64,000 nt of DNA from contig CM075851.1 in the NCBI GenBank assembly GCA_037975125.1, positions 122,453,464 to 122,517,463 of the forward strand, read 5' to 3'. Positions 1 to 13,639 of the stretch are shown piece after piece; positions within the stretch are counted from its first letter, which is position 1, and each line of letters begins with the position of its first letter. The stretch comes from Latrodectus hesperus. Its lineage: Eukaryota; Arthropoda; Arachnida; Araneae; Theridiidae. The notes under the pieces were generated by a model that was not told where the DNA came from, did not search any database, and saw only the letters and a list, made by a program, of their open reading frames with translations. The translations under genes and the position numbers were made by a program.

Positions 1-94
<94 letters not shown>
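1..94. repeat. (AT)n microsatellite
   Basis: An almost pure AT dinucleotide array with a single GTT interruption near position 36. It touches the window edge, so its true length is unknown. Confidence 0.97.
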
Positions 95-96
<2 letters not shown>

Positions 97-2140
97 TAAA
101 TTTAGATTTTCTAGTGCCTAAAACAAAAATTAATAAAAATAAAAGTAAATTTTATAAATGGAAACTAATCTGTTAAAGGAAACTAAATACTAAGCCTAAA
201 GGAAAAAAATATTTTAGTACAGATAAAAGCATCAAAGTATTATTAAGGGCTATACTTAGGTAAATCTGGGACTATAATACTTCACTTTATTTTATGTCGA
301 TGGTCATAAGGAAAATGAAAGAAATTCTAGTAGATTGCACATCAGCAAAAATAATTCAATTTAAATAAGAAATATGTAAAACAATTCATTCCAAAATTAA
401 CTTAGGTTATTTTCGCTTTTTATAATTGTCTTTAATGAAAGCATTAGAAATTTACTAGCATAAAGTTATGTGAAAAAAAAATAAATATAAAATTTAAATA
501 AAAAAGAAAAAATATATATTTGTTATGTGATAAAAAAGCATGTTATCAAAAAATATTTTTAACTTATCAATACAATAACTAAAAATTGAAAAAAAAAACA
601 TAAAACGAGCAAACTTCATTTTACGGAAAGTTAAAAAAGTATAAATATTTAACATGATACCTTCATATACAAATATTACATATAATCAGATGTACAGAAA
701 TCAGTTTTTGACTTAATTTCAATACATTCTGAATCAAATCATGTGTATTTCAACAAGTACATTCATTGAAACATAAAAATATGTTACACAAATATTTAAA
801 AGAGAATGTGAAAGTTCTATTTTTTATAATTCTATCATATGTATCCATAAAAACAATATAAAAATAATTGCAAAATGTTTACACCGAAAATTTTTAATTA
901 TGTTTTTCCTAATAAATTTCATTATATTAATAAAGTGAGAGAGAAGAGCTTCATATACACTTCGATTCAATTGATTATATTAATATCTCCGAGTAGTATT
1001 TTTAATTTTTATCTTATATTTTCTTGTTATTTATTAAACTGAAACTATTACACAAAAGGTTCCTAAACAAACATTCACATATATATTTCACAGCCGGATG
1101 TATTTTTAAAATTCAATTTTAACGGCGAGATTGTGTTTCAGTTTGATGCTTATGATTCCATTTTCAATTTCCTTAGCTGCAGGACAACATATTTCTTTTC
1201 ATATGAAAAGTTAAATTTATTTTTGTATGTCGAAAACGTAAAAGCTTTAGTGATCAAAGTTTAAATAAATAAATATTAAATATACCAGTAAGTGATAAAT
1301 AGCAGAATCAGTGTTTAAAATTCTCACAATGATTTAGTAGTACACATAATTGCATTTTAAAAATACAAATAAAGTTTTGAATGGATCTGATTTGAATCAA
1401 GTTTGAGATATAAAATAAAAAATGCATTTTATTTTTTCACTTATTTAATTTTCTACATATTATAAACATATTATAGCTGCAAATTATTTTAAAAGGAAAA
1501 TATCTAGGGAATGTTATTTTATTCATGCCATTCTATAAAACGTTATTTTCTATCAGTTTATTCAATCTCATTTTCTGATTTGATCTGAATCGCTTGTTCT
1601 ACATTCTAGACGTAAGATAGCGGGATTTACAAATCTATTTTCAGAAGCACATCTGGAGATAATGCATCAGAAAATGTTTCTGAATAATAAAATAAGGATT
1701 GCATTTCGTGGAACGTGAATAGCATCAATTGAAAGTATTTGTGTTATTGGAGAAAAAATACTAAGATTTTTAAGAAACACATGTATTAGAGGAGAAAATT
1801 TTAACACAATATTATATAGTAGTAGTTTTAAACAATTAGATAGATTAATAGATTTATGCGTCGTGTAAAGAAAATAACACAATAAAAATAAATTAAATTA
1901 AGAAAGAATTATTCTTGCACATTACAACATTAATCCTTTATTTATTGTAGTCTATGTATGTGATTCATCCTTATAAACTTCAATATAACCTCAGCAGAAA
2001 AATAAAGCGTAAATAGAAAATGTATCATTTTACTTTACATCATGAGAGGAGAATCTTAAGATTATTCAATTGAAACATTTAAGGAAACTTCTTTGAATGA
2101 TAAAATTACAACAAAATATTTTATAAAGATTTATTCTAAT
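95..2140. other. AT-rich non-coding stretch
   Basis: Low-complexity AT-rich DNA. I see no recognisable protein, RNA gene or mobile element. Short open frames exist, as expected at this length, but none resembles a known family. Confidence 0.6.
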
Positions 2141-2148
2141 GATTAATA

Positions 2149-2405
2149 GGCACAGGTGCCGTATAATTCATGATTCAAAATTCTGAATTTTTTTGACGAT
2201 GAAGAAATGTTGCCAAGATGGCGTATCGTGACGTGCACGATGACGTAAATGCCAGGGTTACCAAAATAGAATTTTCTGCATAATTCTTATAGGTCTCCAT
2301 ATGAATGACGTAATACAAACCAGGTTGCCAGATACATTAGAAAATCCACCAAAAAGTCGCCAATCTCAGAATTTGGCATCGCTGATTATACGGCACATGT
2401 GTGCC
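2149..2405 (+). mobile_element. MITE copy 1, 257 bp, with 8-bp target duplication
   Basis: Non-autonomous DNA element. The left end reads GGCACAGGTGCCGTATAAT and the right end is its inverse with a few changes (ATTATACGGCACATGTGTGCC). It is flanked by GATTAATA (2141-2148) and GAATAATA (2406-2413), a 7/8 match that I read as an 8-bp target-site duplication. A second copy in the opposite orientation lies at 9241-9507. The two share the interior too, including ATGACGTAA motifs and a block reading AATCTCAGAATTTGGCATC. There is no transposase frame. An 8-bp duplication fits hAT, P or Merlin superfamilies; the terminal GG leaves this open. Confidence 0.8.
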
Positions 2406-2413
2406 GAATAATA

Positions 2414-3393
2414 CCATCTTATAGTAAGAGGAAATCTGCAGTGTGAAAAAAATGTAAATAATGATCGCAGATTATCTTCCACTATTCACATCTCATTTTT
2501 AATAAAAAAAATCTGTTTGCTATTCAAATAACTCTAAAAATGGCTACAGGTCGATTTTTGAAAACTATATTTCAGCATTATTCATGTGGTAGTTTGTCGT
2601 TAAATAACCTCAAACAATATAAATTTCATTTACATTTTGTAGACAATGAATTAATAATTCAGCTTACCCAGGATCGATCGTTCACCGGTATACCTTTATT
2701 TTATAGTTTTTATTTATAAATATTTTATTTATCAAATTTATCATTGCGAGAAAAATGGATATCGGATCTGAAACTGATTTGGATAGTATCTAGAAATTTA
2801 CGGCATTTATTTTGTTGATAAGATTAAGTACACCTGATAATCATTAATTTTATCACACATAAATCACCATAGATTTTTACTCCTGTTGAATATATTGACA
2901 TAAAAGAAAACAAAATTTTATTTAATTTTAATTACTTCAAGTCACAGATTTATGGATTTGATTTATTGAATTCATAACAGTAATAATAAATAACATAATA
3001 GTTTAATGAAATGTGATAAAATTTAAGAATAATAGGTTAAGATTCTAGGAAGCTAAGATCATGACATTTTTTATACCACTAAGTGAGTTATAAGTGTTGC
3101 TTAATTTTCTAATCTATATATTTATGTGTTAAAAAGTTTAATTAATTTCTAGAATAGTAAAAAATATATCATAGACTATATTTAAACTCTTAGAACTTAA
3201 TATGTGAATCGAAACCCTTATTAAAAATTTAATTACTTTTATTACTCGTATCCTTATGTTCTGAACTTTATTGATCAATGCTCCATTCTTATTAACATTA
3301 TACAAATAATCATTTTGTACATTGATGCAGAACAAATTAGTAAGTTAGTAAAGAATATCTTATTTTGATTAGATAAATTATATTGAGATTATT
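2414..3393. other. AT-rich stretch with one 59-codon open frame
   Basis: A plus-strand frame runs from ATG at 2540 to a TAA ending at 2719 (59 residues, start MATGRFLK). The ATG has a favourable AAAAATGGC context. I do not recognise the protein, it has no neighbours that explain it, and frames of this size arise by chance. The remainder is plain AT-rich sequence. Confidence 0.4.
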
Positions 3394-4316
3394 TTATTTC
3401 TTCATAAAATATTTTTTATATTCTGATCTTTTTTTGTCCAGAGAGTATGGTGGATGCGACAGAATTTCCCAGCCTAGCTCTGCGACTTTCTGACGAGTCC
3501 CCAAAGAAGCATGTGGCCTGGCATTGTCATGAAGCAGTATGATGTCCTTCCTATTGAACATCGCCGGCCTCTTTTCTTGGAGTGCTGTTTTTAATTTATC
3601 CAATTGCTGACAGTACCTCTCCGAATTTAGCCTTTCGTTTGGTTTCAACAGCTCAAAATGTATTGGTCCTCGAATGTCCCAACATATACACAACATTCTC
3701 TTGTTCAGGCTCAACTTCGGTTTAGAGGTAGAGGGGGCAGGTTTTCCGGGTTCACAATATGCCCTTTTTCTTATGATGTTTTCATAGGTAATCCACTTTT
3801 CATCCCCAGTTATGATCCGGTCCAAGAAGGGTTCGATTTTGTTGCGTGCAAGCAGAGATGTGCATATGATGATTCGATCCTTCAAATTCTTCTCACCTAA
3901 CTTGTGTGGCACCCATCTTGAATACTTCCACACAAACCCTAGTTTACGAATATGGTCGGAAATGGTTTGTTGAGCTGAATCAAGCCTTTCCACAATCTCC
4001 GATGTTGTCAAAAAAGGATCTTGCGTGGCTTATCAGAAAGGTCGAAATCACCTATATGAAATTTTTTGAACCATCTTCTGCATTTTCTGTCAGAAACTGT
4101 ACCTTCATCAAACACTTTCAAGAAATTTCTATACGCTTCTGCAGCATTTCTTCCTAGTTGGAATTCGTAAATGAACTTCGTTTTAGTTCATCTGCGACGA
4201 AAATATGTATACATTGTTAGCGATCAAAAGAGAGAGCCAAATATGTATCACAGGAATATGCGCATACTTGTTGAAACTGATTGTAACCGGAGCGGATAGA
4301 ACTTTCCGGTAGACCT
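3394..4316 (-). pseudogene. mariner transposase pseudogene (DD34D type), truncated
   Basis: DNA transposase of the mariner family, dead. Reading on the minus strand from about 4190, a first piece has the N-terminal helix-turn-helix motifs (GRNAAEAYRNF, then CRRWFKKFHIGDFDLSDKP). It stops near 4016, with roughly 25 residues of linker missing. A second frame (4011-3394, 205 codons) continues with WVPHKLGEKNL, the first catalytic Asp in TGDEKWI, the second in LHDNARPHAS, and HPPYSLD. The third catalytic position, 34 residues after the second Asp, reads Glu instead of Asp. The usual C-terminal third is then absent. The 5' terminal repeat seems to survive at 4292-4316 on the minus strand (AAGGTCTACCGGAAAGTTC), next to a TA. 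The other terminal repeat is lost. It looks closest to mellifera-type mariners. Confidence 0.9.
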
Positions 4317-4318
4317 TA

Positions 4319-6394
4319 AATTTATTTAACTGAATCAATATATTATCATAAAAATGAAGGTAGATGAATATAATATGAGATTTATAATAATATTGAATAC
4401 TAACTGTATTTTATTAAATGATGTCTAATATGTTTTGAATATTAATGAACGTATTTAATGAAGGGATAATACGAATCAATAAATGTTTGTCTAAGAGATA
4501 TGCTATATTTTTTAATATATAAAGGCGTTTAACTGAATATGCTCAGTTTTAAATAATATGTACTATCATAAATAAAGGAAAGTGTCTTATGACGTGAAGA
4601 TTTCAAATATTATTTAATGGATATATAAAATTAAGAGGTATTTAGGCTCCCATCAAACTACAATGTATCTTTCTAGAAAAACTTTTTTCTCTGCAATATC
4701 AAATTTCCTTAAATGTATTTTGTACCTCTATAAAAATTTAAATAATAATTGAAGCCAAAATCATCAATCATACAAGTATTTATCTAAAAATTTTAAAGAT
4801 TAATGTCTAAAAATAACTATAAGTTAGATAAAAATAACTAATAGTTTGTTTATAAATATGTAAATTTGTTACAAAAAATTATATGTTAAGAATATCGTTG
4901 GAAGGAAAGCTAGTGAAACTAATTTACGATGTTCGTGTTAAAAATGATGAATTGCATTAAATAACTCAAATATTAAACATTATGTTATTAAAAATACTTA
5001 AAATTGCATTAATATTATTTGGTTTAACATGTATATTTTAAATTTGTATAACATTAGCAGTTCAGAATATATAAAAGAAAATTAATATTACGGGATAATG
5101 ATTTATACTGAAATTCTGTAAGAATTTATTATTAAATAGTAAAGAATTAGAAATAAGATTTTTATAAATATTTTGAAATTATTATCAATTTATTATTAAA
5201 TTAAAATTATAATGTATAAAAATTTTTATAGAGCAACATATAGTACTGATATGCAAAAATATGTCTTTGTCAAGATATAACATAAACATTACATTTAAAG
5301 GCTTATGCCTATTGGAAATCATGTTTGATTAAAAGACAATGTATTCGATGTAGAAATTTGGAAGTAATCAAAGTGTAAGCAAAATATAAAAATCCAGTAT
5401 ATGTAGTTTTAAGGTAGTTAAATATTAATTATTTTATGTAGTTAATTATTACAAATTACTTTAAGTGAACATTTTTGCTGTGAACATATGTATCAGTATT
5501 CACAGACTTGTATTTATTTTCACAAAAAATCCTAAACACTCAAAACAGTTATAATAATGTGCCCGATTTTGCAGTTTACTGTATAAAATTAATTTGAGTT
5601 TTTTTTTTATAAAATTTTTAGCTCAAACTGGAATTAATCAAAGTAATTTTCATCAAAAGTTGTGTGTTTTGAGTATATTTCTAAGTTAAATAATTAAATC
5701 AAAATTTAAATAATTACAAGAAAATTTAAAAATAAACAAATAAACTTATTAATTTTAATTCTCTTCTCAATTTGTTTAATTTATTTTAATTTTTGTAACG
5801 TCTACTTTAGAATGAAAAAGAATACTTATTAAAGATCTACACAAGTTTATCAATTAGAGCTTTAGAAAAATATTATTTTTAAAGCAAAATAAAAATGGCA
5901 AAAGAATGAATGTAATTTATTATCCGAATACGCAAATATATTAACAAATATCTTCATGTACTATGGTAAATAAAAAGTAAATTAATTGTAATAAAATTAA
6001 AGCTACATAAAACAAAATTAGTAAAAAAAAGCTGAGCATTAGATTTATGGTAGTATAATTACATATACTCCAATAATATTGTTTTATTGTAAACTTTTAT
6101 AAACATAAAATCCTTTGGAACTTTTGTCAAGTTATTTTACTCAATATTGCTACAAAAAATCGATAACATTTTCGTTACATTGTAGCTTAACGTGATGACA
6201 GTCTATCACAGTTTTTAAAATTCTCAGTTTTTAAAATTTACTTCTTATAGTTGAAGCAAAAGAAAGTAAGATATTAATTCCATCAACGGTAGCTTGTTAA
6301 AGATTAATAAAGGAAAAATAAAAATATCCTATTTTACAATTTTAGTGAAAATTTTGAGCACATCTTGTTTTGCGATTAAAATGTTACTTATCTG

Positions 6395-6433
<39 letters not shown>

Positions 6434-8620
6434 AATAAAAAGTTAGTGACTCTTTTTATTAAATTCTCCCTTAAAATATTCATCAATATAAAAATTGCTA
6501 TAGATTTCTGTTTTTAATTTAAGATGCAAAACCGATGTTTATTTGTAAATATTTTTGAAATTCTGAGAAAAACATCAGGAGTTCAAATTTTTATTCTTTG
6601 ATTCCATATTTGCCCGGTATTTTAGGCTCATATTACAGGAAATCAGGATTAACTTGTGATTTGTTACATATGAGAAACAATGCAAATCTTATCACTTTAA
6701 TGTGACAAAAATCGTAAGACTTTCAGTTTTTAACTCTTTTACAAAGTATTTAATTTATTTTAAAGAGAAATCTTCCACATTATTTAATCTCATGTTTTTT
6801 TTAAAAATATCTTGAAATGTAAAACTATCACTTTAAATTTATTTACATTTACCAAGCTTTTAAAGAGCATTTAATTTGAAATCGAACTTTCCTATTGCAT
6901 ATTTAAATAGCCTTTATGCAAAATTTCATAATCAAAAGAATCAGCAAGTTAAAAAAAATAATATGGCAGCTAAAAAATGTTTTAAGTTTAAATAATATCA
7001 CTATCCTTTAGCCTTTAAGTAGGATTTAAATAGAAGCTTAATTTACCTAAGACCTTTTGAATCATACTGATATCCACATTCAAGGTTGGAGCTAATTAAT
7101 GAAATGTAGAAATTAAATTTACACTGTTAAACATTTTGCTTCCTATTTATTTTGTAAAGTCTTAAAAATTATATTTAGAAATTTCATTTTTCATAAAAAA
7201 TATAATAACAAATCATAAATTATAAGCAACGTAAACTGCAATTTAGTTTTAGTCATGAAAATTGTTTCCTTTTAAAGTAAAAAAGAAACTTTATAAAATT
7301 TGAATGGAAATTTCAGATGGTTTCACACATTTCTCGATTTATTGAGGAAATTCGTCAAAAATGTTTAGCATGATAAACTAATAATTAACGATTGCTAAAG
7401 ATTTTCACAAGTGCAATTGATAAATTTTACGTTTATAAGAAGCTGTTTAAGTTAACACATAATTTAAGGAATAAATTTTGCGAATTTTTTTTTCTAAGAG
7501 CTCTAAGCACTATTTATCTTAGAACGTCTCATAACTTTCCAAATAACAAATTATTAACCGATTATACATGCCAAAGATGAAAATAATAAATTATTACATT
7601 AAGAATTAAACTTATTTTAATGTCAGGTATTTAAACATAAAATCTTTAACAATATTTTGATTCGAATTTGACAGGAATTTGAATTTTGTAATAATGACAC
7701 GTTTCTGTTGCGAAATCATTTAGTGATCATTGAATCTTTTCCATATACAAGACATGATTGTTTCACGATAAAAAAATACATTTTGACGAAAAATTTTAAA
7801 GTTTATGAAATATTTAATTACAAATCCTTAAGAAATAACAAAATTATTTTATATATTAACTAATACAAAATAATTTAATCATAAGTATTTATTAAAGCAT
7901 AAAGGAAAAGAGAAATGTTTTATTTTATTCTCCTAGAAATAATTTTCATTATGTATTTTAATTTGAACATTTTATTAACAGATGTAAAATTAATTATTTA
8001 CTTAAAATTCGTTAAATTACTAGCCAAGTAGTTTTCTATGTTTATTAATTTTTTGTTAAATCAATAGTATAACTATAAAATATTAAGTGCTATAAAAATT
8101 TCAAAAACAAATTTTGAAGCAAAAAATAAAAATTTATACGTTCTTTCCTTTCATATTCTTTCAGTAAAATAATAGTTAAACAATAAATTCAAATTTTTTT
8201 AAAGTATACTTTTTTTATCTCTTAGCAGTATACATTAAAATAATTTTATTTAAAAAATATTCATGCTAGTTATTTAATAACGTGAACTAAATTAGATATA
8301 CAAAATTTAATCAACATGCAAATAACTCTTATGGGTGATTCATTTTTGATGTAATTTTAATGCTTTATTTTCTAATGAAGAAAAAAAAATTGTGATTAAC
8401 ATGTTTAATTTTTTGTTTCATGAATTAACAGAAACGTTATTGCAATTTTTATTTATAAATATTATTGCTTGAGAATGTGGATTATGATTTCATTTCTCAA
8501 AGTATATTCATAAAAAATATTATTTCACTATGAAGAAATTACTTTAGATTTTGTAAAAACTACTTTTATTTTATTATTAACATTTACTTTCAATATTTAT
8601 GGTTAATAACTTACATTCGT
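4319..8620. other. AT-rich non-coding stretch
   Basis: Unstructured AT-rich DNA with homopolymer runs. I find no gene or element other than the short (AT)n array at 6400-6430. Confidence 0.6.
6400..6430. repeat. short (AT)n microsatellite
   Basis: About 15 AT units without interruption. Confidence 0.95.
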
Positions 8621-9232
8621 TCAACCCCAAATATTTTGCATGCAAAAGAAAACATCAATGGCTTACTGACACGTCATTTCCCAAAAACCAGTTTAATTCT
8701 ATCCGTGTTCATTTATTGACTTTTGAAAATGCACTCCGGAAATTAACTGGTATTTTATAGCAGGTTTCATGGAAAAAAATCATTCTCTTCTAACAAAAAG
8801 TGCATTAGTTTTACTCAGGAACAGCTTTTGAAACTCTTCTGGAAATAAAATGTTACCCAAAATCTCAGACTGCTATAGCCAAATTCTCAAGTGGACATAA
8901 AATGTTTATCGTTTGAACGCTGTACAAAGAATATTTCACTTGTAAAAAGTGCTTTGACAATCCAGCCTCATGAAACATATTCTGGACTACATCGGACTTT
9001 CCCCGGAGGATTTATCCTCAGATTTTTTGCTAATCATTAAGATTTTAACTGTCAACAGTTTATTGGTGTTGATTTGACTAATGTCAGATCTTTAAAGAGG
9101 ATATGCCATAACAACCTCTTCAGTTTTTACAGACCTCCATATTTTATATTCATTCATTTACCATCGACACCAGCGTCTGCTGATCCAGATCTATGAATCC
9201 ATGGTATTTCACTAAGGAGCGTTTGCATTAAA
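8621..9232. other. Less AT-rich segment of unknown origin
   Basis: Base composition is visibly more balanced than either flank, for example around 8950-9070 and 9140-9210. All frames are broken by stops within a few dozen codons. It may be the remnant of an old mobile element or gene, but I cannot name it. Confidence 0.3.
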
Positions 9233-9240
9233 GTATTTTA

Positions 9241-9507
9241 AGCACAGGTGCCATATAATCCAGGATGCCAAATTCTGAGATGGCAATTTTTTGGCGGATT
9301 TTCTAATGTCACTTTCAATCTCGTTTTCATTACGTCATACATATTTCTATAAGAATTTTGCAGAAAATTATATTTTCTTGATGACGTAAGTATAATAACT
9401 CTAATATTTACTTTAAACCCCACATCAGGATATATCACTTTGGCAACATTACTTCATCACTAAAAAAATTCCGAATTTTGAATCATGGATTATACGGCGC
9501 CTGTGCC
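9241..9507 (-). mobile_element. MITE copy 2, 267 bp, with 8-bp target duplication
   Basis: Second copy of the family at 2149-2405, in the opposite orientation. The right end inverted (GGCACAGGCGCCGTATAAT) matches the left end of copy 1. It is flanked by GTATTTTA (9233-9240) and GTATTCTA (9508-9515), again 7/8 over 8 bp. Interior blocks shared with copy 1 include AATTTTCTGCA followed by AATTCTTATAG, and the ATGACGTAA motif. Short open frames inside it are not genes. Confidence 0.8.
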
Positions 9508-9719
9508 GTATTCTATATATACCGAATGGTGTAACAGACGCCGAGGAATTAGTGATGCAGAAAGTGATAAGCATATAGCAATGAATGAATTTGTGGTGAA
9601 CGAATGTGCAGTATCCGATTCGCACTACAGAACTGCATGTGCGTAACTCTCCTTCTAGAACGAACTTTTCTTTCCGCACATGATTTCTGTGCTTATTATA
9701 ATTTTATGTAAATATTTAT

Positions 9720-9860
9720 TGTTACCAACCAATCAGAAGATATTTTTACCTGTATATACAGCCTGTTGGTTTTCACTCGCCAGACAGGCAGAGTGAGATG
9801 GCAAGTGTGTTGCTTGTCTGATTTTAGTTCGCAATAAAAGCCTATTGATTTTAATTATCC
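9720..9860 (+). promoter_or_regulatory. LTR-like promoter and polyadenylation block
   Basis: Within about 110 bp there is a CCAAT box (9729-9733), a TATA-type motif (9753-9758), GC-richer sequence and an AATAAA hexamer (9833-9838). This is the usual order in an LTR (U3-R-U5). I could not find matching ends or a primer binding site. The sequence to about 10160 is also less AT-rich and may be an element leader. An isolated promoter is the alternative. Confidence 0.3.
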
Positions 9861-10159
9861 TGTATTTACTTGAGCACGCTAGTTATTCACTTCAAATTCA
9901 ATACTAGCTGTCAGGATGAAGTTGGGAAAGCCATCAGCACTTTGCGGACAAGGTTTTTGGTTCACAGCATATTGATTGTGACTTTTTGGATTTCAAGGAT
10001 TGACCATTGGATTTTCAAGCTGTTCGGTATCCAGCGGCCTACTGCTTCCAAATTCATTATACATAACTGGTACTTTTTGGATACTAGTCGCTATTTCATG
10101 TTAAGTAGTTTTTATTTAAAAAAAGGCTGTTGTTTCTTTTCCATTCAAGCTCCATAAGT

Positions 10160-12700
10160 TGTTTAATTGATATTCTCTAACGCCGAAGATCCTAATTATG
10201 TCTCCATTAATTTTAACTAATAACAGATAATAAAAGATACTTTTAAGTCATACTTTAATTTAAATAATAATTTAAATAAATTGTGAATCATAATAAAATA
10301 AATTATAATTTAAATTTTCTTTAAAAGGATTTCAGCAGCAGTAGTTTATAGCATATAATTAAGACAAATCATAATTTCTTCATACATTGTGTATAAACAA
10401 ATATTTACACTTATTTTCATTTAACATATAGCAGTTAAATATTATAAGGCTATTTGGTCTTCTCAAACACGCCTACCTTCAGATAATTTATTACTAGTGT
10501 AATTAATTGCATGTAACTTATATAGAGTTAATACCTTATCCAATACACATAAATTGCACACACAAAACGTGCCGATATCTTTATCAATTATTTTTCAGTG
10601 GAAAGATGCGGGAAAGCATTTTCTATATAAAAACTATTAAGATTGGTGTAAAATCTAGTTTTTATTTATCTTCATGTATCAATGTACGCTATTTTTAAAA
10701 ATTATACTTGAACTTAATGATAAAATGAAAAATTTACTGTGAATTCAGATCATTCTAAATTTATTCAAAACAATGCGTTTATATGTCTTACATTTGTTAA
10801 AATTGCATAAATTAATTTTTGCATAATTAACTTTACTAAAAAAGAGATTATGAGTGGAAATGTTATTCTTTTGTATATTTTGTTATAAAGAGATCGAATG
10901 TAAGCATTAGGCTGATTCATATACCTACATGTTAATCTGTGGGAGAACATTTTATTTAAATAATATGAAATTTTTTCAGTGTTTTTAATAAACTTCAAAT
11001 TATATAAGTATTTATATAGTTATATTAATAACATGACTTCATTTGCAATAAGACCTACTGATAAAATGTAAACGTTGTTAATTAAATATGTAATAAATAA
11101 ATATCAAATAACATTAATTAATAGATTAAAGTATGCATCATTATTTTCAATTCAAATTCAGTAAATAATATGGATATCAATAAACACATTTATAAATAAT
11201 ATAAATTATTTCTTTCTTAATTTAACAATATTTATTAAAAACTAACACATAAACGTTATAAATATTTTATTCAAGTAAATAAATTTCTTTCAGGACAAGA
11301 TAGAAGTATTTTTATAAAATAGTACATATTTTATCAAAGTTCACAATATATACTTTCACAATAAATGCATTTCAGATATTATTAATTTACCAATAAATTA
11401 TGTAATGCTCGGTTGCAAATGCTAATATAATATTTTAAATATTTTAGATGATGTATATTTTATACTTTAAACTATCTTCAAATTCATTTTTAATCTTGTT
11501 TTCAATTCAATACGAATATTCTAAGAACTCATTATTTTGTTTCCTTATTCTAAAATATTTTATAATTGTAACTTTATGCAAGAATTACTTACATAAAATT
11601 ATTATTACATGAATAAAACTTAAGATAAAAATTACTCTATTGATACTTCCTAGAAAACTGTTGCAACTGTTTTAATTATTAATAATTAAAATTTTATTAA
11701 ATTGAAATATATATATATAATAATCTCATTTAGCAAAGTATTTTTTGTCAACTCTAAGCTTATACACTGATTTTTATTCGAAAAAACACAATAAAATGAA
11801 CAAAAAACTCGTTATTGGAGAAATTGTGGTATGGTCTTCAGTTTTCAAATTCTTCTGTTCCTAAATAAATCAAATATTTAATTTTAAATTCACTAAAACA
11901 GCGTCAAATAAAAAACATTTATTTAGTTAAGTCAAGAAAACACCTAAAAATTATCTGCTCTTAGATAAGTTTATAGAATAAAGAGAATCTTTTTCACGCA
12001 CGTAGTTGCTTTTTTCTACTCTTGAGTTACAAGTCGATAGACCTTTCGTGATAAAACAGCTCCGCATAATGTCAGTTTGTTCATTTTAGGGTATTTATCT
12101 CTCTTCGCTTCATAATCAGAAGGTTGCAATATATTTTGTCCTATAAAATATTGTATTAACAATTCCATTACACGTTTCTTAAAAATAGCGAGTTCGCCAC
12201 GTATTGTGTGTCATTTTCAAACGTCGTTGCATATACAGTTTTTCTTAATCCAAGGAGCATTTTTCAACTGTGCACGGATAATATATTTAAAAATAAAAGA
12301 AATTTTCATAATATATAAATGCATAACTCTTTAAAGTACTGATAAACTGTTTAATATTGTATCTCAATATTATATCTTATATTAATATTTAATATTATAC
12401 CTCAATATTTATGTCTCAATAAAGTACACATAATATATATAAAAATATAATACATTATCGGAAATATTTAATGAGTACTTTGAGTCAAACATTTAACAGA
12501 ACTAAAATGTTTGCTTTCTTGACCAAGAATTAGATTTTCGTGTTATATTTAATTCACTTTTGTATCAAATATTGATACATTTGCTGGAGATATAAACTCA
12601 AATTCTCTTTGAGAAGATTTCAAATAATTTCAGAAAAATCGCACATAGTGATAATCAATTTTCATGAAATTAATCACATCTGTTGCTATTATTAGGATTA
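10160..12700. other. AT-rich non-coding stretch
   Basis: No gene or mobile element recognised. The part at about 12000-12280 is less AT-rich but has no long frame and no motif I know. Confidence 0.55.
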
Positions 12701-12708
12701 TAAAAAGG

Positions 12709-13005
12709 GCGACTGATGGCTGAGTGGTTAGCGCTCCTGACGCATGAGCAATGGGTTTCGAATCCTGGTTTGGGTATGAATGTTACTTCCTTCCTCTTTT
12801 TCTCTGTGTTTCTCTGTCCTTTCTTCTATTATGATGTATGAATATGGCCCACCCTATAAATGGGTTTGTGGTGGTATGGCGCGGGCAACTCTACATGCCT
12901 CCATGAGTAGGTTCACAGGTGCCCGCGTGGTAACGACAAAATGAGTAGTAGTTTCTGGTCTTATTGTAACAAAAAGGTTCTTTGCCCAAGTGCCCACCGT
13001 TGCTA
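12709..13005 (+). mobile_element. tRNA-derived SINE
   Basis: The head resembles a tRNA: an A box in TGGCTGAGTGGTTAGCG (12717-12733) and a B box in GGTTTCGAATCC (about 12754-12765). It is followed by a family-specific body with CTCTGTGTTTCTCTGTCC, GGGTTTGTGGTGGTATGGCG and CGGGCAACTCTAC. The same body recurs at 50427-50642, which shows that this is a dispersed family rather than a tRNA gene. The exact 3' end is uncertain. The internal RNA polymerase III promoter would drive it; the enzyme for its movement must come from a LINE elsewhere. Confidence 0.85.
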
Positions 13006-13009
13006 AAAA

Positions 13010-13600
13010 TATTATGAAAAGACTTTTTTTAAATAATTACTTACTTTTTTTAACTTTGAATAATATTTTTGAAACTTATTTTCAACATCTTTTAACTATA
13101 TAACTTATAATTTCTTTACAGTTACCAAATCTAATGTAAACACGATCGGTAATTTAGTTTTCTGTTCTATTTACTTAGTGTTTCGGCCTATTATCATCCT
13201 GAACACCATCAAGAATAATTTACTGATTCTGCAGGAAAAATTTACCGATAAAGTCACTCAAAATTCCCACATCTACTAAAATAAATGTTATAAAATTTGA
13301 TAAAAATCATTCATTTACGTATCTTATATTAAATTTTGTTATGTAGTTAATATAGTACCTTAGAAACATTTTAAATAATTTTTTGAGCCTAAAATGCTTT
13401 TAAAAGATAAGGTGCTTATTAAACTTGTATAAGCTTCCTGCCTGTATATAGTTATCAACTTTCGTATCATTCCATTTTTTTTCTTTTCATAATTAAGTGT
13501 TCTTACTACTTATAATCTTGCTTTCAATGTATATAATGTTTTTATTGCCATAATTACCCTAGAAATTGTCAACTGTCTTTTCATTGATTGTAAACTGTTT
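13010..13600. other. AT-rich non-coding stretch
   Basis: Nothing recognised between the SINE and the non-LTR-like tail. Confidence 0.55.
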
Positions 13601-13639
13601 CTCCATTGTTTGTTGTATATGTCATGTTATATTTTATTT

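Noticed and set aside
1093..1264. 56-codon open frame after a possible acceptor CACAG
   Set aside because: No donor, no family resemblance and codons typical of AT-rich random sequence.
12709..12790. Functional tRNA gene (also at 47616, 50427 and the heads at 54552 and 55759)
   Set aside because: Body sequences beyond the tRNA-like head recur as SINE families or the acceptor stem does not pair, so these are tRNA-derived retroposons.
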